NCBI RefSeq assembly: GCF_947253395.1
Contig: NZ_CAMXYY010000087.1
Coordinates: 1 to 5,816, forward strand
Length of the DNA stretch: 5,816 bases
Source: an uncultured Olegusella sp.
GTDB lineage: Bacteria > Actinomycetota > Coriobacteriia > Coriobacteriales > Atopobiaceae
Reading direction: 5' to 3'
The notes beneath the pieces were generated by a model that saw only the letters and a list, made by a program, of their open reading frames with translations, made no database searches and was not told where the DNA came from. Positions within the stretch are counted from its first letter, which is position 1; each line of letters begins with the position of its first letter. Position numbers and translations under genes: made by a program. Shown in pieces: positions 1 through 4,899 of this stretch.

Positions 1-70
1 GCTGCATGGCATGCTGCAAGACGAGTTGATACCGCAGATACGCGTTCTTCTCGCACACCCTGCTCAAAGC

Positions 71-93
71 TGTTGCAAGCTCAGGTTGCAACA
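71..93. repeat. Perfect 8-bp hairpin, possible terminator of an upstream gene
   Basis: TGTTGCAA at 71-78 is matched by TTGCAACA at 86-93 around a 7-nt loop. It touches the stop codon (95-97) of the open frame that enters from the left edge. No continuous T-run follows on either strand, so a rho-independent terminator is not demonstrated. It could be a weak terminator, a processing hairpin or chance. Confidence 0.35.
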
Positions 94-207
94 CTAGGCT
101 TTCTACCTGCAGTTTTTACGTAGATATGCAGCTAAAAGACTGAGCAAATGAGCCATCACAACCTGAGGTTGGAATAGCTTGGGTCGTATAAAGGCGCCGT
201 AAGCAGA

Positions 208-228
208 CACACGTTTTTCTCACGTGTG
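208..228. repeat. Perfect 7-bp hairpin downstream of the regulator
   Basis: CACACGT at 208-214 pairs with ACGTGTG at 222-228 around the loop TTTTCTC. It lies about 90 bases beyond the stop of the minus-strand regulator. It could mark the 3' end of that transcript, but neither strand has a T-tract after the stem, so calling it a terminator would go beyond the sequence. Confidence 0.35.
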
Positions 229-319
229 CGAATAGAGCGATGGAGTGATGGCGAATTTGAGAAAGAAGTGAGTTTCAGCTCAGGCGGATTTGTTTGGCTG
301 AGAAATCGGCACGGCTCAG

Positions 320-1207
320 TTAGCTTGGATTTGAACGAAGCGTGGGAACGCCATAGCGAGAGAGCCTGGCTAAAATCTCAGGATCCGAAGCGTTTGTGAT
401 AATTGCTGAGAAGTCAGTGATGGAAGCAAAACGGAATACGCCAGGACGGTGGAATTTCTCTTCTTCTACTAGCAAAAAGCGATAGGAGGCGTTATGAATG
501 ACACGCTCTTTCATCTCGCCTGTGTCGATGGAATTGGAAGTTACGGCCCCTTGTGTGAGGTTGACGCCGCTCGCTCCGATAAACGCCTTCGCCATCAGCA
601 AGGGCTCCAACAAACTTTGGGCAGCAGAACTCATTGAGCCTGCAACTTGCACATTGAGATAGCCAACCGTGCCTAACACCGTAACATGAGAGAGGGAAGA
701 CAAGCGCCGCTGCACTTCAATCATATTGGTGGTAACAATGACGCGCTTGTCGCCTTCGGCAATTAAATCTGCCAGCAACAGGTTTGTTCGTGACACATCC
801 AAAAAGATGGAGTCGCCATTGTTGATTTCAAGATATGCACGCCGCGCAACTGCTTCACGAGCAAGGTGCGCTGTAGTGTCAGCTTCTTGTTTGACAGAAA
901 TGGGACCTGAGATAGGTTCGGAGATATTCCAAGGCCAAGGATGAGTCTGAGTAGTGGGACGGGAAGTAGGCTCGAAGTCTTGATTAAGATTTTGCCCACT
1001 CTGGCGGACAGCGGCGGGGGAGGGGTTAGTAGTCCTGCGAGCTCCACCGTAATAACGTTCAATACGGCCTTCACGAGAAAGGGCTTGTAAATCCTTGCGG
1101 ATGCTATCGACGCTCACGTTAAAGCGACGTGCAAGGTTTTCGACACTAGCCGAACCCTCAATTTCAAGGATGGCAACAATCCGCGCCCAGCGCTCCCGAC
1201 GAAACAA
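320..1207 (-). CDS. DeoR-family transcriptional regulator, probable repressor of the PTS operon
   Basis: This is a DNA-binding regulator of the DeoR family, which usually represses sugar genes until a phosphorylated intermediate binds the C-terminal domain. I start it at TTG 1207: AGAGAGGGGGG sits 7 nt upstream and the protein then begins with the family-typical MFRRERWARIVAIL. An in-frame ATG at 1273 would add 22 residues with a poorer ribosome site, and the longest frame from 1507 would overlap the next gene. With the TTG start it has 295 residues. The winged HTH is at about 5-55 (SVENLARRFNVSVDSIRKDLQALS, then RYYGGARR). Residues about 60-105 form a Pro/Thr/Gln-rich linker, making it longer than the usual ~250. 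The sensor domain runs from about 106 to 275 (GDSIFLD, VTTNMIEV, GASGVNLTQG, ITDFSAIITN). The usual GTT and VDSSKF motifs read SRT and VEEEKF. It is divergent from the PTS genes, like a UlaR-type local regulator; orthology to UlaR is inference. Confidence 0.9.
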   Translation of the reverse strand: MFRRERWARIVAILEIEGSASVENLARRFNVSVDSIRKDLQALSREGRIERYYGGARRTTNPSPAAVRQSGQNLNQDFEPTSRPTTQTHPWPWNISEPISGPISVKQEADTTAHLAREAVARRAYLEINNGDSIFLDVSRTNLLLADLIAEGDKRVIVTTNMIEVQRRLSSLSHVTVLGTVGYLNVQVAGSMSSAAQSLLEPLLMAKAFIGASGVNLTQGAVTSNSIDTGEMKERVIHNASYRFLLVEEEKFHRPGVFRFASITDFSAIITNASDPEILARLSRYGVPTLRSNPS

Positions 1208-1214
1208 GTCCGCA

Positions 1215-1225
1215 CCCCCCTCTCT
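1215..1225 (-). promoter_or_regulatory. Ribosome binding site deciding the TTG start of the regulator
   Basis: On the minus strand AGAGAGGGGGG lies 7 nt before TTG 1207. It is far stronger than the AAAGAG stretch before ATG 1273. The predicted promoter would also start RNA only about a dozen bases ahead of ATG 1273, which again favours TTG. Confidence 0.65.
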
Positions 1226-1291
1226 AAGCTGAGGGACTTGTGAAAAAACTATCTCACGATACCTCCAAAACATTGACTCTTTTTTAAATTC

Positions 1292-1319
1292 ATCATAAAT
1301 ATGTAGAAAATATGTACAA
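1292..1319 (-). promoter_or_regulatory. Candidate promoter of the regulator
   Basis: Read on the minus strand, TATGAT (1292-1297, five of six matches to TATAAT) lies 16 bases from TTGTAC (1314-1319, weak -35). RNA would start near 1285, giving a leader of about 78 nt before the TTG start. The promoter lies directly on the two 11-bp-spaced AATATGTA repeats, which would fit autoregulation. The -35 match is poor, so this remains a candidate. Confidence 0.4.
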
Positions 1320-1344
1320 AACGAGAAAAAGGGGGAATGTGTAC

Positions 1345-1368
1345 TTTTTCCGAACAAAACAGGAAAAA
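1345..1368. repeat. 7-bp inverted repeat in the divergent promoter region
   Basis: TTTTTCC at 1345-1351 is mirrored by GGAAAAA at 1362-1368 with a 10-nt spacer. It lies between the AATRTGYAC-like copies and upstream of the TAGAAT -10 candidate. It could be a second operator, or a weak hairpin in RNA if transcription starts further upstream. Confidence 0.35.
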
Positions 1369-1374
1369 CATGAA

Positions 1375-1380
1375 TAGAAT
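1375..1380 (+). promoter_or_regulatory. Candidate -10 element for the PTS operon
   Basis: TAGAAT matches five of six positions of TATAAT and would give a leader of about 100 nt before EIIA. No good -35 lies 16-18 bases upstream, so an activator or a different promoter may be involved. It overlaps the AATGTGCAC repeat at 1378-1386, where a bound repressor would block it. An alternative is TTGACT at 1273-1278 with the weak CATAAA at 1294-1299. Confidence 0.25.
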
Positions 1381-1487
1381 GTGCACGTACTGAGAAGTAT
1401 CTATGAACTTTCCAGGGCTTATGTGCTAACAGAAAGGTCTTAGCTTGCTTCTGGTGTTGAGAGTCGATTTTTGAGGGAGGTAATACC

Positions 1488-1940
1488 ATGAGTGCTATGT
1501 CTGACATGCTTAAAAGAGAAAACGTACAAATTGTTTCTTCTTGTGCAGATTGGCAAGATGCTATTCATGTTGCCGTCCAACCGTTGGTAGATGGTGGCTT
1601 TGTTACACCTGCCTATATTGACGGCATCATCGAAAACACAAACAAGTTTGGTCCGTACTTTGTGCTTGCTCCGGATTTGGCTCTGTTGCATGCCCGTCCT
1701 GATCAGGGCGTTATCAAGCAGCAGCTGGCGGTAACTATTGCGCGCCAGGGTGTTGAATTCAAGCCTGGTGAGCCTGTTCGTGTCATCGTTACCTTGGCTG
1801 CAACAGATCCCGATTCGCACATTGATGTGATGCGCGTCTTGGCAACGATGTTTGCCGATCCTGCAAATATCGAAAAAGTGGCAACCGCTGCTGATGCTGA
1901 TGAGGTTTATAGGATTTTTGTTGAGGAGCCTGCCGCCTAA
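1488..1940 (+). CDS. ulaC: PTS EIIA component, ascorbate (Ula/SgaT) type
   Basis: This cytoplasmic phosphocarrier takes phosphate from HPr and passes it to EIIB. It has 150 residues, the normal size for a free-standing EIIA of the fructose/mannitol/ascorbate fold (PTS_EIIA_2). The phosphorylated histidine is His68, in APDLALLHARPDQGV; the HARP..GV context matches the ascorbate-type branch. The residue before the histidine is Leu rather than the more usual Pro. The C-terminal part (VRVIVTLAATDPDSHIDVMRVLATMF) is the usual second half of the domain. ATG 1488 is chosen because GGGAGG lies 7 nt upstream; ATG 1497 is an in-frame alternative. It is the first gene of the operon, and its last codons form one arm of a hairpin at 1932-1956. 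Family assignment is firm; substrate is not. Confidence 0.93.
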   Translation: MSAMSDMLKRENVQIVSSCADWQDAIHVAVQPLVDGGFVTPAYIDGIIENTNKFGPYFVLAPDLALLHARPDQGVIKQQLAVTIARQGVEFKPGEPVRVIVTLAATDPDSHIDVMRVLATMFADPANIEKVATAADADEVYRIFVEEPAA

Positions 1941-1962
1941 TACGTAGCTTTGCGGCCCAGCC
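1932..1962 (+). repeat. Hairpin with GCGGCCCAGCC tail, first copy (EIIA/EIIC gap)
   Basis: GCCGC (1932-1936, in the last EIIA codons and stop) pairs with GCGGC (1952-1956) across a 15-nt loop and is followed by CCAGCC. The same arrangement recurs ahead of EIIB at 3639-3668 with a 14-nt loop. The shared core is TGCGGCCCARCC (1951-1962 and 3657-3668). A short purine-rich ribosome-site-like sequence follows each copy. A stem of five base pairs is weak alone; the recurrence makes it noteworthy. Confidence 0.45.
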
Positions 1963-2025
1963 GTCAAAGGACGTTTGTAATATGAGCGGAACCATGTAAG
2001 GCACATTGCAACTGGAGGAGGAAAA

Positions 2026-3489
2026 ATGGCAGTACTAGACTTTATTGTCAACATTCTGTCGACGCCGGCTATTCTAGTCGGTCTGCTTGCATTTGTGGGT
2101 CTTTGCCTGCAGAGCAAGCCTATCGAAGACATTGTCAGAGGCACCATTAAAACCATTGTTGGTTTCTTGGTGTTGTCCGCAGGTGCATCTTTCCTGCAGA
2201 CTGGCTCTTTGCTCGCCTTTGGTGAGCTTTTTAACTACGCCTTTAACATGCAGGGCGTTGTTCCTAACAACGAGGCAGTTGTCGCTGACGCTCTTCAGAA
2301 CTTTGGTACCAGCTCCGCCATCATCATGGCTTTGGGCATGGCACTCAATATTGTTCTGGCTCGCTTCTCCCGTATGCCTTATATCTTCCTGACGGGCCAT
2401 CACACTCTGTACATGGCATGCATGATTGCTGTCATTCTTGGTGGCGCTGGTCACCTTGAGGGTGCTTCTCTCTACATTGCTGGTGGTTGCCTGCTGGGCC
2501 TCATCATGGTTTTGTCTCCTGCTTATTGCCAGGTCACCTTCCGCAAGGTCACTGGCACCGACGGTGTTGCTTTGGGTCACTTTGGTGGCATCGGTTATTG
2601 GTTTGCAGGTGTCATTGGTAAGCTTTTTGCTAATGACCCCAAGCGCAAAAGCACTGAGGAGATTAACTTCCCCAAGCGTCTTGTCTTCCTGCGTGATACC
2701 ACCGTTTCCATTTCCATCACGATGATGGTCTTCTTCCTGATTGTTGTTGGCGTTGCTATTGCCAAGGGTCTCCTGAACATCGTTCCTGCTGATGCTGATG
2801 CAGCTGCAGCAGCTGAGCTGCTTGCTCCTTATGGTCTTACTGTTGGCAACCTTGGCGCGCTGCTTAATATTGGCACCGAGACCAAGACCAACTGGATTGT
2901 CTGGGCTCTTACCTCTGGCATGAGCTTTGCTGGTGGCGTTTACATCATCTTGTCTGGCGTCCGCCTGATCATCGGCGAGATTGTGCCTGCCTTCAAGGGT
3001 ATCGCTGACAAGCTCGTTCCCGGCGCAAAGCCCGCTCTGGACTGCCCTGTTGCCTTCACCTATGCTCCCAACGCTGTTATCATTGGCTTCTTGAGCTCCT
3101 TCATCGGCGGTATCATTGGCCTGTTCATTCTTAACGGTATCAACGCAGCCATTCCAGTTGCCCTTATCCTTCCTGGTGTCGTACCACACTTCTTCTGCGG
3201 CGCAACCGCTGGTGTCTTTGGTAATGCTGAGGGTGGTCTCAAAGGCTGCATCGCTGGCTCCTTTGCACACGGCTTGCTCATTACCTTCCTGCCTATGATT
3301 TGCATGCCTGTCTTTAGCGCTCTGGGCTATGTTGGCAGCACATTCTCTGATGCTGACTTCTCCTGGATGGGCATTGTCTTTGGTAACACCGTCGGCTTTG
3401 CACAGGATGGTCTGCTTGTTGCTATTTGTGTCATCGTGTACTTGCTGCCGATTATCTATAACTTCGTCGCTCCCAAGAAGCAGGCTTAA
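2026..3489 (+). CDS. ulaA: PTS EIIC permease, ascorbate (UlaA/SgaT) type
   Basis: This is the integral membrane component that binds the sugar outside and releases it phosphorylated inside, together with EIIA and EIIB. It has 487 residues, against about 465 for E. coli UlaA. Many hydrophobic segments are visible, beginning near residues 9-27, 42-60, 97-112 and 128-141 and ending with one at about 462-480. Family-typical stretches include FLTGHHTLYMA (121-131), a GH..GIGYW region (184-192), EIVPAFKGIADKLVPGAKPA (318-337), then LDCP and PNAVIIGF (348-355), and a glycine-rich ATAGVFGNAEGG (393-404). An alanine-rich stretch near 255-264 enlarges a loop. GGAGGAGG at 2014-2021 gives a strong start. 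Codon use is strongly biased, suggesting high expression. The substrate may be L-ascorbate or a related compound. Confidence 0.95.
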   Translation: MAVLDFIVNILSTPAILVGLLAFVGLCLQSKPIEDIVRGTIKTIVGFLVLSAGASFLQTGSLLAFGELFNYAFNMQGVVPNNEAVVADALQNFGTSSAIIMALGMALNIVLARFSRMPYIFLTGHHTLYMACMIAVILGGAGHLEGASLYIAGGCLLGLIMVLSPAYCQVTFRKVTGTDGVALGHFGGIGYWFAGVIGKLFANDPKRKSTEEINFPKRLVFLRDTTVSISITMMVFFLIVVGVAIAKGLLNIVPADADAAAAAELLAPYGLTVGNLGALLNIGTETKTNWIVWALTSGMSFAGGVYIILSGVRLIIGEIVPAFKGIADKLVPGAKPALDCPVAFTYAPNAVIIGFLSSFIGGIIGLFILNGINAAIPVALILPGVVPHFFCGATAGVFGNAEGGLKGCIAGSFAHGLLITFLPMICMPVFSALGYVGSTFSDADFSWMGIVFGNTVGFAQDGLLVAICVIVYLLPIIYNFVAPKKQA

Positions 3490-3528
3490 TACCTCAATTC
3501 TTGGCCGAATGATGAGATAGCACAACAT

Positions 3529-3557
3529 GGAGCCGGGGTGCGCATGCCTTCGGCTCC
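3529..3557 (+). repeat. 7-bp GC-rich hairpin between EIIC and EIIB
   Basis: GGAGCCG (3529-3535) pairs perfectly with CGGCTCC (3551-3557) around a 15-nt loop, 39 nt after the EIIC stop. The following bases are TTCGCTAGAA, with no T-run, so it is not a standard intrinsic terminator. It could protect the EIIC 3' end after RNA processing or cause partial attenuation ahead of EIIB. Confidence 0.5.
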
Positions 3558-3638
3558 TTCGCTAGAAGTACCGTTTATCGACGTTGTCAGTTATTCTGTA
3601 GCGCTGCGAGAAAAAGTAGATAGACTAGGTACGGACAC

Positions 3639-3668
3639 GCCGCTAAAACGATTATCTGCGGCCCAACC
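3639..3668 (+). repeat. Hairpin with GCGGCCCAACC tail, second copy (EIIB leader)
   Basis: GCCGC (3639-3643) pairs with GCGGC (3658-3662) over a 14-nt loop and continues into CCAACC, ending two bases before the EIIB ribosome site AAGGAG (3671-3676). It resembles the copy at 1932-1962 in stem, loop start and tail. Being next to the start of EIIB, it could influence ribosome access. Confidence 0.45.
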
Positions 3669-3682
3669 AAAAGGAGATCACT

Positions 3683-3964
3683 ATGGCTATTCGTAAAATT
3701 ATGTGCGCCTGTGGTTCTGGTCTTGGTTCCAGTCTCATTGTTCATATGAACACTGAGGAAGTTGTCAAGAAACTTGGCCACAGCGAGATTGAGGTTGACC
3801 ATACAACCGTTTCTGATATCAACCCTACAGCAGCCGACCTCTTTGTGGTTGGTGCTGACCTTGGCGACTTTATTGCGAACATCCCCGATGATCGCAAAGT
3901 TGTTCTGACTAACATCCTCGATAAGGCTGAACTTGAAGAAAAGCTCAAGGCAAAACTGGGCTAA
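3683..3964 (+). CDS. ulaB: PTS EIIB component, ascorbate (Ula/SgaT) type
   Basis: This small cytoplasmic phosphotransfer protein accepts phosphate from EIIA on a cysteine and passes it to the sugar held by EIIC. It has 93 residues, normal for a free EIIB of the lactate/ascorbate-like fold. The phosphorylation loop is CACGSGLGSS (residues 8-17), with Cys10 as the expected active-site residue and the Gly-Ser-Gly-Leu-Gly-Ser-Ser loop intact. The rest alternates beta strands and helices (IEVDHTTVSDI, ADLFVVGADL, RKVVLTNILD) and ends in a charged helix. AAGGAG lies 6 nt before ATG 3683. It completes the A-C-B set and is the last gene before a strong terminator. Confidence 0.95.
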   Translation: MAIRKIMCACGSGLGSSLIVHMNTEEVVKKLGHSEIEVDHTTVSDINPTAADLFVVGADLGDFIANIPDDRKVVLTNILDKAELEEKLKAKLG

Positions 3965-3978
3965 AATTCCTACCAATC

Positions 3979-4016
3979 GCCCTGTGTAGCCTCGGCTCAC
4001 AGGGCTTTTTTGTTTT
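3979..4016 (+). terminator. Rho-independent terminator after EIIB
   Basis: GCCCTGTG (3979-3986) pairs with CACAGGGC (3998-4005). After a one-base bulge the stem continues as AGC/GCT around a CTCG loop, for about 11 base pairs in all. The run TTTTTTGTTTT follows at 4006-4016. It lies 15 nt after the EIIB stop and 28 nt before the transketolase start. The transketolase genes must therefore rely on readthrough or another promoter. Confidence 0.88.
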
Positions 4017-4044
4017 GAAGGTTTTATAACTCACGGGAGGTACT

Positions 4045-4899
4045 GTGAAAGAAGAAGAGCTCAAGGAGGCAACGCTACTGGCAGCGCGTGTGCGCCGCGA
4101 TGTACTTGCCATGTTGCAGCACCGTGGATATGGTCATGTCGGCGGTTCCTTGTCCTTGGTTGAGCTGATGGCTGATTTGTACACCAAGCAGCTCAAACAC
4201 GACCCTGCAAACCCCAAGTGGGAAGAGCGCGATCGTATTGTCTTGTCCAAGGGCCATGCAGGTCCCGTTATGTATTCTGTGCTAGCAGAGCGAGGCTTTT
4301 TCCCTAAAGCGTGGCTCATGACGCTTAACGATGGTGGAACTAATCTGCCATCTCATACTGACCGCCTAAAAACTCCGGGTGTTGATGCAACGACCGGCTC
4401 GCTCGGCCAAGGCACTTCCGAAGCAGCAGGCATTGCGCAGGCACTTGCGCTCAAAGGATCTGATGCGTATACCTATCTCATCGTAGGCGATGGTGAACTC
4501 AATGAGGGCCAGTGCTGGGAGGCATTCCAGTTCATTGCAGCAAAGAAGCTTTCCAACTGTATCGTCTTTATCGATAGCAACAAAAAGCAACTTGATGGCA
4601 CTATTGACGAGGTTCTTTACGGCTTTGATTACGTGGAGAAGATGAAAGCCTTTGGCTTTGAGACTCAAAAGGTCAACGGTCAAGATATTGCTGCGATTGA
4701 TGCTGCTATTGAGGCTGCAAAGCAGAATAAATCCTCTGCTAACGCTATCGTTTTGGATACCGTTAAGGGTGCGGGTGTCAAGTACTTTGAGATCGCTGTT
4801 TCTAATCACTCCATGAAGTGGAATAACGACGAAATCAACCAGGCAACCGATGAAGCTATTGCTGATCTTGATGCAAAAATTGAAGGGAGTGAGGCATAA
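4045..4899 (+). CDS. Transketolase, N-terminal (TPP pyrophosphate-binding) subunit
   Basis: This is the N-terminal half of a two-protein transketolase, which moves two-carbon ketol units between pentose-phosphate sugars (for example from D-xylulose 5-phosphate). It has 284 residues, typical of the split form. Visible motifs are GHVGGSLS (30-37), LSKGHAGP (67-74), TTGSLGQGTSEAAG (116-129) and the thiamine-diphosphate motif GDGELNEGQCWEAF (148-161) ending at N179 in IDSNKKQ. Asp149 and Asn179 are the expected metal ligands; His31 and His71 match active-site histidines of the family. The start is GTG 4045 with GGGAGG 4 nt upstream, since no suitable ATG is near. It lies downstream of a strong terminator, and its stop directly abuts the next gene, so the pair is translated together. 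Confidence 0.95.
   Translation: MKEEELKEATLLAARVRRDVLAMLQHRGYGHVGGSLSLVELMADLYTKQLKHDPANPKWEERDRIVLSKGHAGPVMYSVLAERGFFPKAWLMTLNDGGTNLPSHTDRLKTPGVDATTGSLGQGTSEAAGIAQALALKGSDAYTYLIVGDGELNEGQCWEAFQFIAAKKLSNCIVFIDSNKKQLDGTIDEVLYGFDYVEKMKAFGFETQKVNGQDIAAIDAAIEAAKQNKSSANAIVLDTVKGAGVKYFEIAVSNHSMKWNNDEINQATDEAIADLDAKIEGSEA

Larger units (their letters stand above)
1..319. other. Left-edge region without a convincing gene
   Basis: This stretch lies beyond the stop codon of the DeoR-type regulator. In the second plus-strand frame an open frame enters from the left edge and stops at TAG 95-97, and the first frame is open until TAG 121-123. Either could be the tail of a gene lying outside the window, but neither tail is recognisable. 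From about 124 to 319 I find no credible coding frame on either strand, no tRNA-like fold and no mobile-element end. It does contain two perfect hairpins (listed separately) and the 13-base near-palindrome CAACCTGAGGTTG at 159-171, part of which is the inverted copy of CTCAGGTTG at 80-88. Most likely it is 3' flanking sequence of the regulator plus the end of an unseen neighbour. Confidence 0.5.
1297..1386. promoter_or_regulatory. Cluster of AATRTGYAC-like repeats, candidate operator for the DeoR-type regulator
   Basis: AAATATGTA occurs twice, at 1297-1305 and 1308-1316, a spacing of exactly 11 bp that puts both on the same face of the helix. Related copies in the same orientation are AATGTGTAC at 1336-1344 and AATGTGCAC at 1378-1386. 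A more degenerate form, TTATGTGCT, is at 1419-1427. DeoR-family proteins commonly bind repeated half-sites in divergent promoters. Assigning these repeats to the adjacent regulator is inference from position and repetition. Confidence 0.4.
3490..3682 (+). other. Long EIIC-EIIB gap, open in the EIIC frame
   Basis: The 193 nt between EIIC and EIIB are unusually long for cooperating PTS subunits. The EIIC reading frame stays open for 68 codons after its TAA (3487-3489), ending at TAA 3694-3696 inside EIIB. From ATG 3544 this would be a 50-residue peptide beginning MPSAPSLEVPFIDVV. A GGAG 11 nt upstream is buried in a hairpin. Codons such as CTA, TTA, AGA and ATA are unlike those in the flanking genes, so I do not call it a gene. 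It may be untranslated RNA or a decayed remnant. Confidence 0.4.

Noticed and set aside
145..202. Short minus-strand peptide frame MAHLLSLLAAYLRKNCR left of the regulator
   Set aside because: It has only 17 codons, no clear ribosome site and no relation to neighbouring genes; chance is the simplest explanation.
1208..1507. N-terminal extension of the regulator from 1507 or from ATG 1273
   Set aside because: The 1507 version overlaps the EIIA start and the whole promoter region and has no family similarity there. The 1273 version has a weak ribosome site and almost no leader from the predicted promoter; TTG 1207 fits the family start.
1440..2156. A 238-residue minus-strand frame across EIIA and the EIIA-EIIC gap
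   Set aside because: It lies opposite a well-supported EIIA and the EIIC start, and its translation shows no domain.
1888..2800. Shared 15-mer CTGCTGATGCTGATG at 1888-1902 (EIIA) and 2786-2800 (EIIC)
   Set aside because: Both are alternating Ala/Asp codons within coding sequence, so simple composition and codon bias explain the match.
2074..3528. A 484-residue open frame on the minus strand opposite EIIC
   Set aside because: It mirrors EIIC, whose biased codon use avoids TTA, CTA and TCA and so leaves few antisense stops. The translation is rich in polar residues, has no recognisable domain and no ribosome site.
4025..4030. TATAAC as a promoter -10 for the transketolase genes
   Set aside because: No -35 lies at a suitable distance, and RNA would begin inside or just after the ribosome binding site.
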